A DNA stretch of 5,143 bases from Alistipes sp. (GTDB lineage Bacteria > Bacteroidota > Bacteroidia > Bacteroidales > Rikenellaceae): contig JAQUZZ010000134.1 of NCBI GenBank assembly GCA_028691095.1, positions 1 through 5,143 on the forward strand. The letters are read 5' to 3'. The translations under genes were made by a program, and so were the position numbers. The notes under the pieces are model-generated. The model was not told the DNA's origin. It ran no database searches and saw nothing but the letters and a program-made list of their open reading frames with translations. Shown piece after piece: positions 1-5,143 of this stretch (positions within the stretch are counted from its first letter, which is position 1; each line of letters begins with the position of its first letter).

Positions 1-190
1 AACGGGGTACCAACCGATTGAGAGCCATGATTACCGCACTGTCGTTCACCTCTTTGCCCACTTTTTTCTCGATTTCAGGTTTCAGCTGGCGAGCCAGAGC
101 TGAGAGGTTGACCAGTCCTTCGACTAGTGCACCCGCCAGGAAGGGTTTCTTCTTGATGACCTCTTCAACAGCGTTTGGAATCGTGAGCAT
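1..190 (-). CDS. Small ACT-type conserved protein of Bacteroidota (often auto-named 'aspartate kinase'), N-terminal part
   Basis: The gene reads leftward from the ATG at 190-188 and leaves the window after 63 codons. An in-frame TAA at 211-209 lies seven codons upstream, and no other ATG falls between, so this start is well supported. The product begins MLTIPNAVEE and continues with KKKPFLAGALVEGLVNLSAL, then a charged helix (residues 35-50) and the segment VIMALNRL (53-60). From memory, this matches the N-terminus of a family of about 220-230 residues in Bacteroidota, with the pattern 'KKPFL..AL..GIINL..LAR...P.ie..l.K.v..gAvvMAL.RL'. Databases often label it 'aspartate kinase' because of ACT-like domains further on, but it lacks the kinase domain. 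The visible part is alpha-helical in character, with no signal peptide or membrane segment. It is transcribed divergently from the genuine aspartate kinase gene. Function is unknown; a sensory or regulatory role is inference. Family assignment is moderately sure, since the ACT part lies outside the window. Confidence 0.72.
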   Translation of the reverse strand, partial: MLTIPNAVEEVIKKKPFLAGALVEGLVNLSALARQLKPEIEKKVGKEVNDSAVIMALNRLVPR

Positions 191-300
191 GGGGTCAGTT
201 TTTGCAAGTTAGGAAAGGTCGGCCTCCGCAAAAGAGTAAGCGTGTGAGGGCTGAAATCGAATCGGGTGTCTAAAATTTTACGTTCACCCAATTTGTTGCA

Positions 301-330
301 AAAAAATAGAAAATAGTTGAGAAAAACAAA
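301..330 (-). promoter_or_regulatory. Candidate Bacteroidota promoter for the leftward ACT-type gene
   Basis: Read on the minus strand, TTTG at 330-327 is followed after 18 nt by TATTTTTT at 308-301. The second element matches the Bacteroidota -7 consensus TAnnTTTG in all but the last fixed base. Transcription would begin near 294, giving a leader of about 100 nt before the ATG at 190. The region is very A/T-rich, so a chance match is possible. Confidence 0.35.
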
Positions 331-348
331 CAAAATGTTCTACATTTG
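316..348 (+). promoter_or_regulatory. Candidate Bacteroidota promoter for lysC-lysA
   Basis: GTTG at 316-319 is followed after a 21-nt spacer by TACATTTG at 341-348, a perfect match to the Bacteroidota -7 element TAnnTTTG. Element order and spacing fit the group's primary sigma factor. Transcription would start near 354, some 227 nt upstream of the lysC start codon. This implies a long untranslated leader. The -33 element lies inside the candidate promoter of the divergent gene. Confidence 0.6.
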
Positions 349-353
349 CCCAA

Positions 354-581
354 AAATATGGGGTTGGCCTTAGGTCGTTAATTTTCAGTGATTTCCTAAG
401 GGCTGATCGTGCAAGGTGAGGCGCTATGTTCTGCTTGGAAGGGATCGGAAGAGGCAACGGGGCTGAAGAGCTTGGTGTTTATAAGCTACTGAAGGATTGT
501 GTGAAAGGTTGTATTTTTCTATCCTGCGATCCCTTGTCCGGTAAGGAATTAGGATAACCCCCTAAGAAAAAATCGTATTTT
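354..581 (+). promoter_or_regulatory. Long, potentially structured lysC mRNA leader
   Basis: The stretch between the predicted transcript start and lysC holds several complementary segments. CCTTAGG (368-374) pairs with CCTAAGG (395-401), seven perfect pairs with a 20-nt loop. AAGGGATCG (439-447) pairs with CGATCCCTT (527-535), nine perfect pairs, and can be extended by GG (437-438) with CC (538-539) across a 2-nt bulge. Inside that closing stem lie two further hairpins: AGCTTG (469-474) with TAAGCT (482-487), and AGGAT (493-497) with ATCCT (521-525). Together they form a three-way-junction-like layout. TTAGG (549-553) can pair with CCTAA (561-565) just before the start codon. I see no U-run terminator. 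I cannot assign it to a known riboswitch class; the lysine riboswitch core is not present as a whole. A regulatory role in lysine biosynthesis is inference from position. Confidence 0.4.
426..557 (+). CDS. Possible 43-residue leader ORF upstream of lysC, unrecognised
   Basis: An ATG at 426 opens 43 codons ending at TAA 555-557, which leaves 24 nt before lysC. An in-frame TGA at 417-419 bounds it upstream. The purine-rich AAGGTGAGG (413-421) sits 4 nt before the ATG and resembles a Shine-Dalgarno, which is uncommon in this phylum. The peptide is Cys-containing (C3, C25, C29, C34) and has four Lys (20, 23, 27, 40) but no run of Lys, so it is not a classic attenuation peptide. No signal peptide or transmembrane segment is evident. 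The ORF is in the same frame as lysC: its TAA is the stop that bounds lysC upstream. It overlaps the predicted RNA stems, so translation would disturb them. I do not recognise the sequence. An ORF this short arises by chance fairly often, so coding status is doubtful. Confidence 0.25.
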   Translation: MFCLEGIGRGNGAEELGVYKLLKDCVKGCIFLSCDPLSGKELG

Positions 582-1886
582 ATGAGTAAAGTGTTGAAAT
601 TCGGTGGAACGTCAGTAGGTTCGGCCGAGAACATGAAGAAGGTGGCTGAGGTGATTCAGCACGAACGTGCACGCATTACCGTGTTATCTGCCATGTCGGG
701 AACCACCGATGCGTTGGTGAAGATTGTAGCCTCTGCCGAGAAGGGCGATCAGGCAACGATCGAGGAGCTGTTGGCCATGCTGTCCGAGAAATATACCCAT
801 TGCATCGAAGGGGTGCTGGTGTCGCATCGTGCGGCTGCGGAGGCTCGATGGGCTGAGGCGACGGCTTTGATTCGTCGCGAAGCATCGAATTTCCACGAGT
901 ACACCTCTGAGCGTGCCATCATTGCACAAGGCGAATTGGTGACCTCTGCCATTTTCACCTATTACCTGCAAGAGTTGGGGTTGAAAGCCGTCTATCTGGT
1001 CTCTCCCGAGTTTATGATTACCGATGCGGAGGGTAAAGTGGATACCGTGCGCTTGGAGAAGGAGTTGTCGCAGCGCGTGCTCGACCCTGACACCTACTAC
1101 GTGGCACAGGGATTTATCTGTACCAACGCCCGGGGTGAGTTGGATAACCTGGGACGAGGCGGTAGCGATTACAGCGCAGCCTTGATGGGTGCGGCCATTC
1201 ATGCCACTGAGGTTCAGATCTGGACGGACATTGATGGAATGCACAACAACGACCCCCGCTTTGTGGAGCACACCTATCCGATTCGTCACATGAGTTTCGA
1301 TGAAGCGGCCGAGTTGGCCTACTTCGGAGCCAAAATTCTGCACCCGGCAACCATTCAACCCTGTAAAGATCAGGGTATTGCCGTGCTTCTGAAGAATACG
1401 ATGGACCCCAAGGCTCCCGGAACCACCATCTCCAATCTGGAGGATGATACGCGCTCTTTCCATGCCGTAGCAGCGAAGGACGGCATCACGGTGATTCGGA
1501 TTCACTCGACGCGGATGTTGATGGCTTACGGTTTCTTACGGAAGGTGTTTGAGGTGTTCGAGCAGTATCGCACGCCGATTGATATGATTACCACTTCGGA
1601 GGTTGCCGTGTCGCTGACCATTGATAGCGACAAACATTTGCAGGAGATCGTGACGGAACTGGAGAAGTTGGGAACCATCGAGATCGAACGCAACAACTCG
1701 ATTGTCTGCGTTGTGGGACGGATGGAGCATGGCGATGCCGGATTGGCCGCCAAAGTCTTCAAGAGCCTGAGCGCGATTCCCATCAAGATGATCTCTTATG
1801 GTGCCAGCCACCGCAACTTGGCTCTTCTGGTGGGTACAGAGGATAAAAAACGGACGCTTCAATCCCTTAACGACGGACTCTTCTAA
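582..1886 (+). CDS. lysC: Aspartate kinase (aspartokinase), monofunctional, lysine-sensitive type
   Basis: The enzyme phosphorylates L-aspartate with ATP to give 4-phospho-L-aspartate, the first step to lysine/diaminopimelate, threonine and methionine, in the cytosol. At 434 residues it is of usual length for a monofunctional enzyme. The amino-acid kinase domain spans about 1-290: KFGGTSVG at 6-13, VLSAMSGTTDAL at 34-45, AQGELVTS at 115-122, LGRGGSDYSAAL at 190-201, WTDIDGM at 214-220, and the MSFDEAAELAYFGAKILHP stretch at 237-255. Two ACT domains follow, about 302-372 and 373-434, including GFLRKVF (317-323) and IDMITTSEV (333-341). The last segment closely matches the lysine site of E. coli LysC. 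No homoserine dehydrogenase domain is fused. The start follows an A-rich stretch without a Shine-Dalgarno and places the KFGG motif at its normal distance from the N-terminus. The stop overlaps the lysA start. Feedback inhibition by lysine is expected from the family; leader-level control is possible but unproven. Confidence 0.96.
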   Translation: MSKVLKFGGTSVGSAENMKKVAEVIQHERARITVLSAMSGTTDALVKIVASAEKGDQATIEELLAMLSEKYTHCIEGVLVSHRAAAEARWAEATALIRREASNFHEYTSERAIIAQGELVTSAIFTYYLQELGLKAVYLVSPEFMITDAEGKVDTVRLEKELSQRVLDPDTYYVAQGFICTNARGELDNLGRGGSDYSAALMGAAIHATEVQIWTDIDGMHNNDPRFVEHTYPIRHMSFDEAAELAYFGAKILHPATIQPCKDQGIAVLLKNTMDPKAPGTTISNLEDDTRSFHAVAAKDGITVIRIHSTRMLMAYGFLRKVFEVFEQYRTPIDMITTSEVAVSLTIDSDKHLQEIVTELEKLGTIEIERNNSIVCVVGRMEHGDAGLAAKVFKSLSAIPIKMISYGASHRNLALLVGTEDKKRTLQSLNDGLF

Positions 1887-3043
1887 TGGATGCACAAGCA
1901 AGAATCAAACAGATACAGGAGCGGCAAACCCCGTTCTACTACTATGATATGGAGTTGTTGCGTCGTACGTTGCAACAAGCCGGTGAGGCGGCCGGTCGCT
2001 ATGGCTATCGGATTCACTATGCGGTGAAGGCCAACTACGACCCTCGGGTCGTTGAGGCGGTGCGTGAGGCCGGCATGGGTATGGATTGCGTGAGTGGCAA
2101 TGAGGTGCGTATGGCGATCGAGAGCGGTTTTTCGGCTGCGGATGTGGTTTTTGCCGGAGTCGGGAAGAGCGATCGAGAGATCGAGTACAGCCTCCAGCAG
2201 GGCATCTTCGCCTTCAACTGCGAATCGTTGCATGAGTTGCAGGTGATTCATCAGATCGCCTCCCGCATGGGAAAGAAGGCGCGTGTGGCTTTGCGCATCA
2301 ATCCGGATGTCGATCCGAAGACCCATCGCCACATCTCCACGGGCAAGGCGGACAATAAATTCGGAATCTCCTACACCGAAGTCGATCAGGCGATTGCTAC
2401 GCTCTCCGAGCTTTCGTCGCTGGAGATCGTGGGGTTGCATTTCCATATTGGATCGCAGATTCGGGATTTGCAAGTCTTTGAACAGCTCTGTACTCGGGTC
2501 AACACGATCAAGACGTGGTTTGCCCAGCAGGGGGTGGTGTTGCGTCATCTGAATATGGGCGGAGGATTGGGCATCAACTATGACGATCCGCAAGCGGAAT
2601 TGATCCCCGATTTTGCCCGTTATTTTGAGATCTTCCATCAGCATCTTGCGGTGGAGGAGGGGCAGACCGTTCATTTCGAGTTGGGACGTTCGTTGGTGGC
2701 GCAGTGCGGTGAGTTGATTACGCGCGTGCTCTACAACAAGACGACCGCACTGGGAGGTAAGATCGTGATTGTCGATACGGGAATGACCGACTTGATTCGT
2801 CCGGCACTCTACGGAGCCAAACATAAGATCGAAAATCTCACCTCCACCGAGGGCTCCGAAACCTATACCATCGGAGGCCCGGTGTGCGAATCTTCGGATA
2901 TTTTTGCTCGCGAAATCGAGCTTCCGGTCACCTCACGTGGCGATCTGTTGACGATGCGTTCGGCCGGAGCCTATGGAGCTGCCATGGCGTCGCGTTACAA
3001 TATGCGCGATCTGCCGGGGGCGGTGTACAGCGATCAATTATAG
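1886..3043 (+). CDS. lysA: Diaminopimelate decarboxylase
   Basis: This PLP enzyme decarboxylates meso-2,6-diaminopimelate to L-lysine and CO2, the last step of lysine synthesis, in the cytosol. It has the fold-type III layout. In the N-terminal barrel, YAVKAN (45-50) carries the PLP lysine K48. HIGSQ at 187-191 and the phosphate-binding glycine loop GGGLGI at 225-230 follow, then ELGRSL at 265-270. In the C-terminal beta domain, VDTGMTDLIRPALYGAKH lies at 296-313. GPVCESSDIF (331-340) holds the active-site cysteine C334 contributed across the dimer, and GAYGAAMASRYN (361-372) carries the tyrosine that contacts PLP. The length of 385 is somewhat shorter than the roughly 415-420 of many proteobacterial LysA proteins, and no motif is missing. 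The ATG overlaps the lysC stop as TAATG with no separate ribosome site, so translation is probably coupled to lysC. A terminator follows 40 nt after the TAG. The HIGSQ and CESSD motifs argue against an ornithine or arginine decarboxylase. Confidence 0.96.
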   Translation: MDAQARIKQIQERQTPFYYYDMELLRRTLQQAGEAAGRYGYRIHYAVKANYDPRVVEAVREAGMGMDCVSGNEVRMAIESGFSAADVVFAGVGKSDREIEYSLQQGIFAFNCESLHELQVIHQIASRMGKKARVALRINPDVDPKTHRHISTGKADNKFGISYTEVDQAIATLSELSSLEIVGLHFHIGSQIRDLQVFEQLCTRVNTIKTWFAQQGVVLRHLNMGGGLGINYDDPQAELIPDFARYFEIFHQHLAVEEGQTVHFELGRSLVAQCGELITRVLYNKTTALGGKIVIVDTGMTDLIRPALYGAKHKIENLTSTEGSETYTIGGPVCESSDIFAREIELPVTSRGDLLTMRSAGAYGAAMASRYNMRDLPGAVYSDQL

Positions 3044-3082
3044 CAGAACCCCAACTTTACACTTTATAAAATTTACCTCCGT

Positions 3083-3126
3083 AGAGTCCGTCTCGAAAAT
3101 TTCTTCGGGACGGATTCTTGTATTTT
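3083..3126 (+). terminator. Intrinsic terminator of the lysC-lysA operon
   Basis: AGAGTCCGTCTCGAA (3083-3097) pairs with TTCGGGACGGATTCT (3104-3118). This gives 15 continuous base pairs including two G-U pairs, closed by a 6-nt loop (AATTTC). A T-rich tail (TGTATTTT) follows. It lies 40 nt after the lysA stop and before the pheT promoter, separating the two transcription units. Confidence 0.87.
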
Positions 3127-3157
3127 GCACGATCGGAGCGGGATAAGGGGGGTGTGA

Positions 3158-3189
3158 ATTGGCGGTTCTCTAAATTTTTTGTAACTTTC
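3158..3189 (+). promoter_or_regulatory. Candidate Bacteroidota promoter for pheT
   Basis: ATTG at 3158-3161 is followed after 20 nt by TAACTTTC at 3182-3189, then GC. The second element matches TAnnTTTG except for the last base; TAACTTTCGC is a variant I associate with this phylum. Transcription would start near 3195, leaving a leader of about 116 nt before pheT. The position just after the lysA terminator supports the call. Confidence 0.62.
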
Positions 3190-3194
3190 GCACC

Positions 3195-3311
3195 TCTATA
3201 CGTGCTTTGAAGCGATGAGGTGGTCTTGTGCCACGCAATCTTTGACTGCGTGTGGAGGTCGTGCCTGAGAGTGCGGCAAACGGAGAAGGTGTAAAAAATG
3301 AACATAGCATC
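3195..3311 (+). promoter_or_regulatory. pheT mRNA leader with a stable hairpin
   Basis: Within this leader CCACGCA (3231-3237) pairs with TGCGTGTG (3247-3254) around a 9-nt loop, seven pairs with one bulged T at 3253. The 5' arm can instead pair upstream, GTGG (3220-3223) with CCAC (3231-3234), so the two hairpins exclude each other. A 17-codon ORF (3215-3268) lies over this region but has no phenylalanine codon, so it is not a classic Phe attenuator peptide. No terminator-like U-run is present. Regulatory function is not shown by the sequence alone. Confidence 0.3.
3282..3289 (+). promoter_or_regulatory. Shine-Dalgarno-like GGAGAAGG placed for a minicistron rather than for pheT
   Basis: This purine-rich stretch ends 8 nt before an ATG at 3298 but 22 nt before the pheT ATG at 3312. 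It is well placed for the upstream ATG and too far for pheT. Shine-Dalgarno use is weak in Bacteroidota, so the motif may be incidental. Confidence 0.3.
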
Positions 3312-3315
3312 ATGA
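3298..3315 (+). CDS. Possible 5-codon minicistron overlapping the pheT start
   Basis: ATG at 3298 opens a five-residue reading frame (MNIAS) ending in TGA at 3313-3315. The stop overlaps the pheT start as ATGA. The ATG follows a run of A residues and a GGAGAAGG at good spacing. If translated, ribosomes would terminate on the pheT start codon and could re-initiate there. The frame is too short to be judged as coding on its own, and chance occurrence is quite possible. Confidence 0.22.
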   Translation: MNIAS

Positions 3316-5143
3316 AAATTTCATTGAATTGGCTGAAAACCTATATTCAGACCGACCTGGATGCGGAGTCTATTGCCCGCTATTTGACGCAGATCGGACT
3401 GGAGGTTGAGGCTTTTGAGAAGGTGGAGTCGATTCGCGGAGGACTCGCCGGTTTGGTGGTCGGTGAAGTATTGACTTGTGAGAAGCATCCCGATGCCGAC
3501 AAACTGCACGTCACCACGGTGGATTTGGGAGATGGCGTGCCCACGCAGATCGTCTGCGGAGCACCGAATGTGGCCGCCGGAGAGAAGGTGATTGTGGCAA
3601 CCCTCAATGCCGTGCTCTACCCGGTGGGAGAAGAGAACGGATTTAAGATCAAGAAGAGCAAGATTCGCGGCGTCGAGTCGTTCGGAATGCTGTGTGCCGA
3701 GGATGAGATTGGCGTAGGTGTCAGTCACGACGGCATCATCGTGCTACCCTCGGAGGTGAAGGCCGGAACGCCGGCGGCCGACTATTTTCAGTTGGAGGAT
3801 GACTATCTGTTGGAGATCGGTTTAACCCCGAACCGTGTCGATGCGGCTTCGCATTATGGCGTGGCGCGAGACTTGGCGGTCTATCTTCAGGTAAACGATA
3901 TACCCTATCACTTCGCACTGCCCAAGGTGGAACCCATTGTGCCGGGTAGCGCGCGTACGATTGCGGTCGAGGTACAGCATGCCGAGGCGGCTCCCCGTTA
4001 TATGGGAGTCACGATGACCGGTGTGAAGGTGGGCCCTTCGCCCGAATGGTTGCAACAGCGTTTGCGTGCCATCGGACTCAATCCGCACAACAATGTCGTC
4101 GATATTACCAATTTCATTCTGCATGAGACCGGACAGCCTCTGCACGCCTTCGATGCGTCGAAGATTCAGGGCGATCGCATCGTGGTGCGTACGTGTGCCG
4201 AGGGAACGCCCTTTACGACGCTCGATGGTGTGGAGCGGAAACTCTCGGCCGAGGATCTGATGATCTGCAATGCCGAGGCTCCGATGTGTCTGGCCGGTGT
4301 GTTTGGCGGTCAAGACTCTGGGGTGAGCGATTCAACCTGTGAGGTCTTCATCGAGAGTGCCTATTTCAATCCGGTATGGATTCGCAAGACGGCCAAACGG
4401 CATGGACTCAATACCGATGCTTCGTTCCGTTATGAGCGAGGAATCGACCCCAATATGACCCCTTATGCCCTGCAACGTGCCGTACAGTTGATCGGAGCGT
4501 TGGCCGGAGGGGTGGTGAGTTCTCCGGTTACGGATCTGTATCCCTCCCCGATTCAGCCTTTTCGTTTTGAGGTCAGCTATGAGCGCATGGTGCGCTTGAT
4601 CGGCAAGCCGATTCCTCAGGAGACGATCCGTCGGATCATTCTTGCCCTTGATGTGCAGATCGAACGAGAGGAGAATGGGGTATGGACAGTCTGTGTGCCG
4701 CCTTATCGGGTGGATGTGCAACGCGAAGCCGATTTGGTGGAGGACGTACTGCGCATCTACGGTTACGACCGCATCGAGATTCCGGCTCATGTCAACTCGA
4801 CGCTCTCCTATGCACCTAAACCCAATCGCGATAAGATCGTGAACCAACTCTCCGATCGGTTGTCGTCGTTGGGCTTTCATGAGATCATGAGCAATTCACT
4901 GACCAAGGCCGCCTATTACGACGGGTTGGAATCCTATAAGGCCGAGCATTGTGTGCGGATCATCAATCCGCTGAGTGCCGACCTGAATGTAATGCGTCAG
5001 ACGTTGCTCTTCAATATGATGGAGGCGATCCAGCTGAATGTCAACCGTCGCAACGGCGACTTGAAACTCTATGAGTACGGCAACTGTTACTTCTACGATC
5101 CCAGCAAGGCCGAAGAGGGGGGGGTTGCACCGTACAGCCAGCA
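3312..5143 (+). CDS. pheT: Phenylalanyl-tRNA synthetase beta subunit, truncated by the window edge
   Basis: With PheS it forms the alpha2beta2 enzyme that charges tRNA-Phe; the beta subunit binds tRNA and edits mischarged Tyr-tRNA-Phe. The frame is open for 610 codons plus 2 nt, about three quarters of the usual 800 or so. The start MKISLNWLKTYI is the typical PheT N-terminus. The tRNA-binding OB domain spans about 40-155, with HPDADKLHV at 59-67 and VCGAPNV at 81-87. The B3/B4 editing domain spans about 215-400, with VVDITNFIL (262-270), QPLHAFD (275-281) and HGLNTDASFRYERG (364-377). By my alignment E348, T368 and A370 match E. coli editing-site residues E334, T354 and A356. The B5 domain spans about 415-490, and acidic residues D468, D474, E477 and D478 fit its Mg-binding positions. 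The synthetase-like core begins near 500, and the C-terminal anticodon-binding domain is beyond the edge. No pheS lies in the window, so pheS and pheT are not adjacent on this side. Confidence 0.96.
   Translation, partial: MKISLNWLKTYIQTDLDAESIARYLTQIGLEVEAFEKVESIRGGLAGLVVGEVLTCEKHPDADKLHVTTVDLGDGVPTQIVCGAPNVAAGEKVIVATLNAVLYPVGEENGFKIKKSKIRGVESFGMLCAEDEIGVGVSHDGIIVLPSEVKAGTPAADYFQLEDDYLLEIGLTPNRVDAASHYGVARDLAVYLQVNDIPYHFALPKVEPIVPGSARTIAVEVQHAEAAPRYMGVTMTGVKVGPSPEWLQQRLRAIGLNPHNNVVDITNFILHETGQPLHAFDASKIQGDRIVVRTCAEGTPFTTLDGVERKLSAEDLMICNAEAPMCLAGVFGGQDSGVSDSTCEVFIESAYFNPVWIRKTAKRHGLNTDASFRYERGIDPNMTPYALQRAVQLIGALAGGVVSSPVTDLYPSPIQPFRFEVSYERMVRLIGKPIPQETIRRIILALDVQIEREENGVWTVCVPPYRVDVQREADLVEDVLRIYGYDRIEIPAHVNSTLSYAPKPNRDKIVNQLSDRLSSLGFHEIMSNSLTKAAYYDGLESYKAEHCVRIINPLSADLNVMRQTLLFNMMEAIQLNVNRRNGDLKLYEYGNCYFYDPSKAEEGGVAPYSQ
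5117..5124 (+). repeat. G8 homopolymer inside pheT
   Basis: Eight consecutive G residues lie in codons 602-605 of pheT (the last base of a GAG, two GGG codons, and the first base of GTT). The frame continues sensibly on both sides (CYFYDPSKAEE before, VAPYSQ after), so the count appears correct here. Tracts like this are prone to slippage and sequencing error. Confidence 0.9.

Noticed and set aside
124..333. 69-codon minus-strand ORF overlapping the left gene
   Set aside because: It is in a different frame from the ACT-type gene starting at 190, runs across the promoter region, and has a low-complexity F/L/R-rich sequence. The plus-strand ORF at 18-212 is rejected for the same reason.
401..470. 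Possible lysine riboswitch (a GAGGCGC word at 418-424 upstream of lysC)
   Set aside because: Only that one word resembles the conserved core. The closing GGAGAGCUA-type segment, the AGUA loop and the GCCGAA motif are not found in the right order, so I do not call it a lysine riboswitch.
684..1505. 273-codon minus-strand ORF within lysC
   Set aside because: It is antisense to a complete, motif-bearing lysC, and its translation shows no recognisable domain. It is a shadow of codon bias in the real gene.
1883..2824. 313-codon minus-strand ORF within lysA
   Set aside because: It lies opposite lysA, which carries all catalytic motifs. The antisense translation is rich in His, Arg and Leu without a recognisable fold, typical of a mirror ORF.
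3195..3290. tRNA-like or small RNA gene in the pheT leader
   Set aside because: The hairpins do not assemble into a cloverleaf, and there is no acceptor stem or T-loop GTTC motif. It is better described as leader structure.
3057..3305. 82-codon minus-strand ORF in the lysA-pheT gap
   Set aside because: It spans the terminator hairpin and the pheT promoter, and its translation resembles no protein I know.
4332..4880. 182-codon minus-strand ORF within pheT (and a similar one at 3822-4313)
   Set aside because: Both are antisense to a continuous, well-conserved pheT frame and have no recognisable domains.

Overview
The window looks like a chromosomal segment from a Bacteroidota bacterium, most likely of the order Bacteroidales. 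Three things point there. Candidate promoters follow the Bacteroidota TTG / TAnnTTTG pattern rather than the sigma70 one. Two of the three visible start codons have A/T-rich upstream sequence or translational coupling instead of a clear Shine-Dalgarno. The partial gene at the left edge resembles a small ACT-type protein that I know only from Bacteroidota. Genus is uncertain; the moderately GC-rich coding sequence would fit Alistipes or other Rikenellaceae, but this is a guess.

Layout. Bases 1-190 (minus strand) hold the N-terminal 63 residues of the ACT-type protein, which runs off the left edge. Bases 191-581 are a divergent intergenic region with back-to-back candidate promoters whose -33 elements overlap. 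It also holds an unusually long lysC leader (about 227 nt) with potential secondary structure and a possible 43-codon leader ORF. Bases 582-3043 are a two-gene lysine operon: lysC (aspartate kinase, 434 aa) and lysA (diaminopimelate decarboxylase, 385 aa), joined by a 1-nt TAATG overlap. A strong intrinsic terminator follows lysA at 3083-3126. A separate promoter at 3158-3189 then appears to drive pheT (phenylalanyl-tRNA synthetase beta subunit). pheT starts at 3312 and is cut by the right edge after 610 codons.

How the genes work together. LysC catalyses the first committed step from aspartate and LysA the last step from meso-diaminopimelate to lysine, so the operon pairs the entry and exit of one pathway. 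LysC carries C-terminal ACT domains expected to bind lysine. The divergent ACT-type gene beside lysC may be linked to amino-acid sensing, but that is inference. pheT is a housekeeping translation gene with no evident functional link to the lysine genes beyond adjacency.

The three main genes are ordinary. The parts worth a second look are the two leaders: the long lysC 5' region, and the pheT 5' region with a 5-codon minicistron overlapping the pheT start. I see no mobile elements, CRISPR arrays, tRNA or rRNA genes, or defence-type systems.
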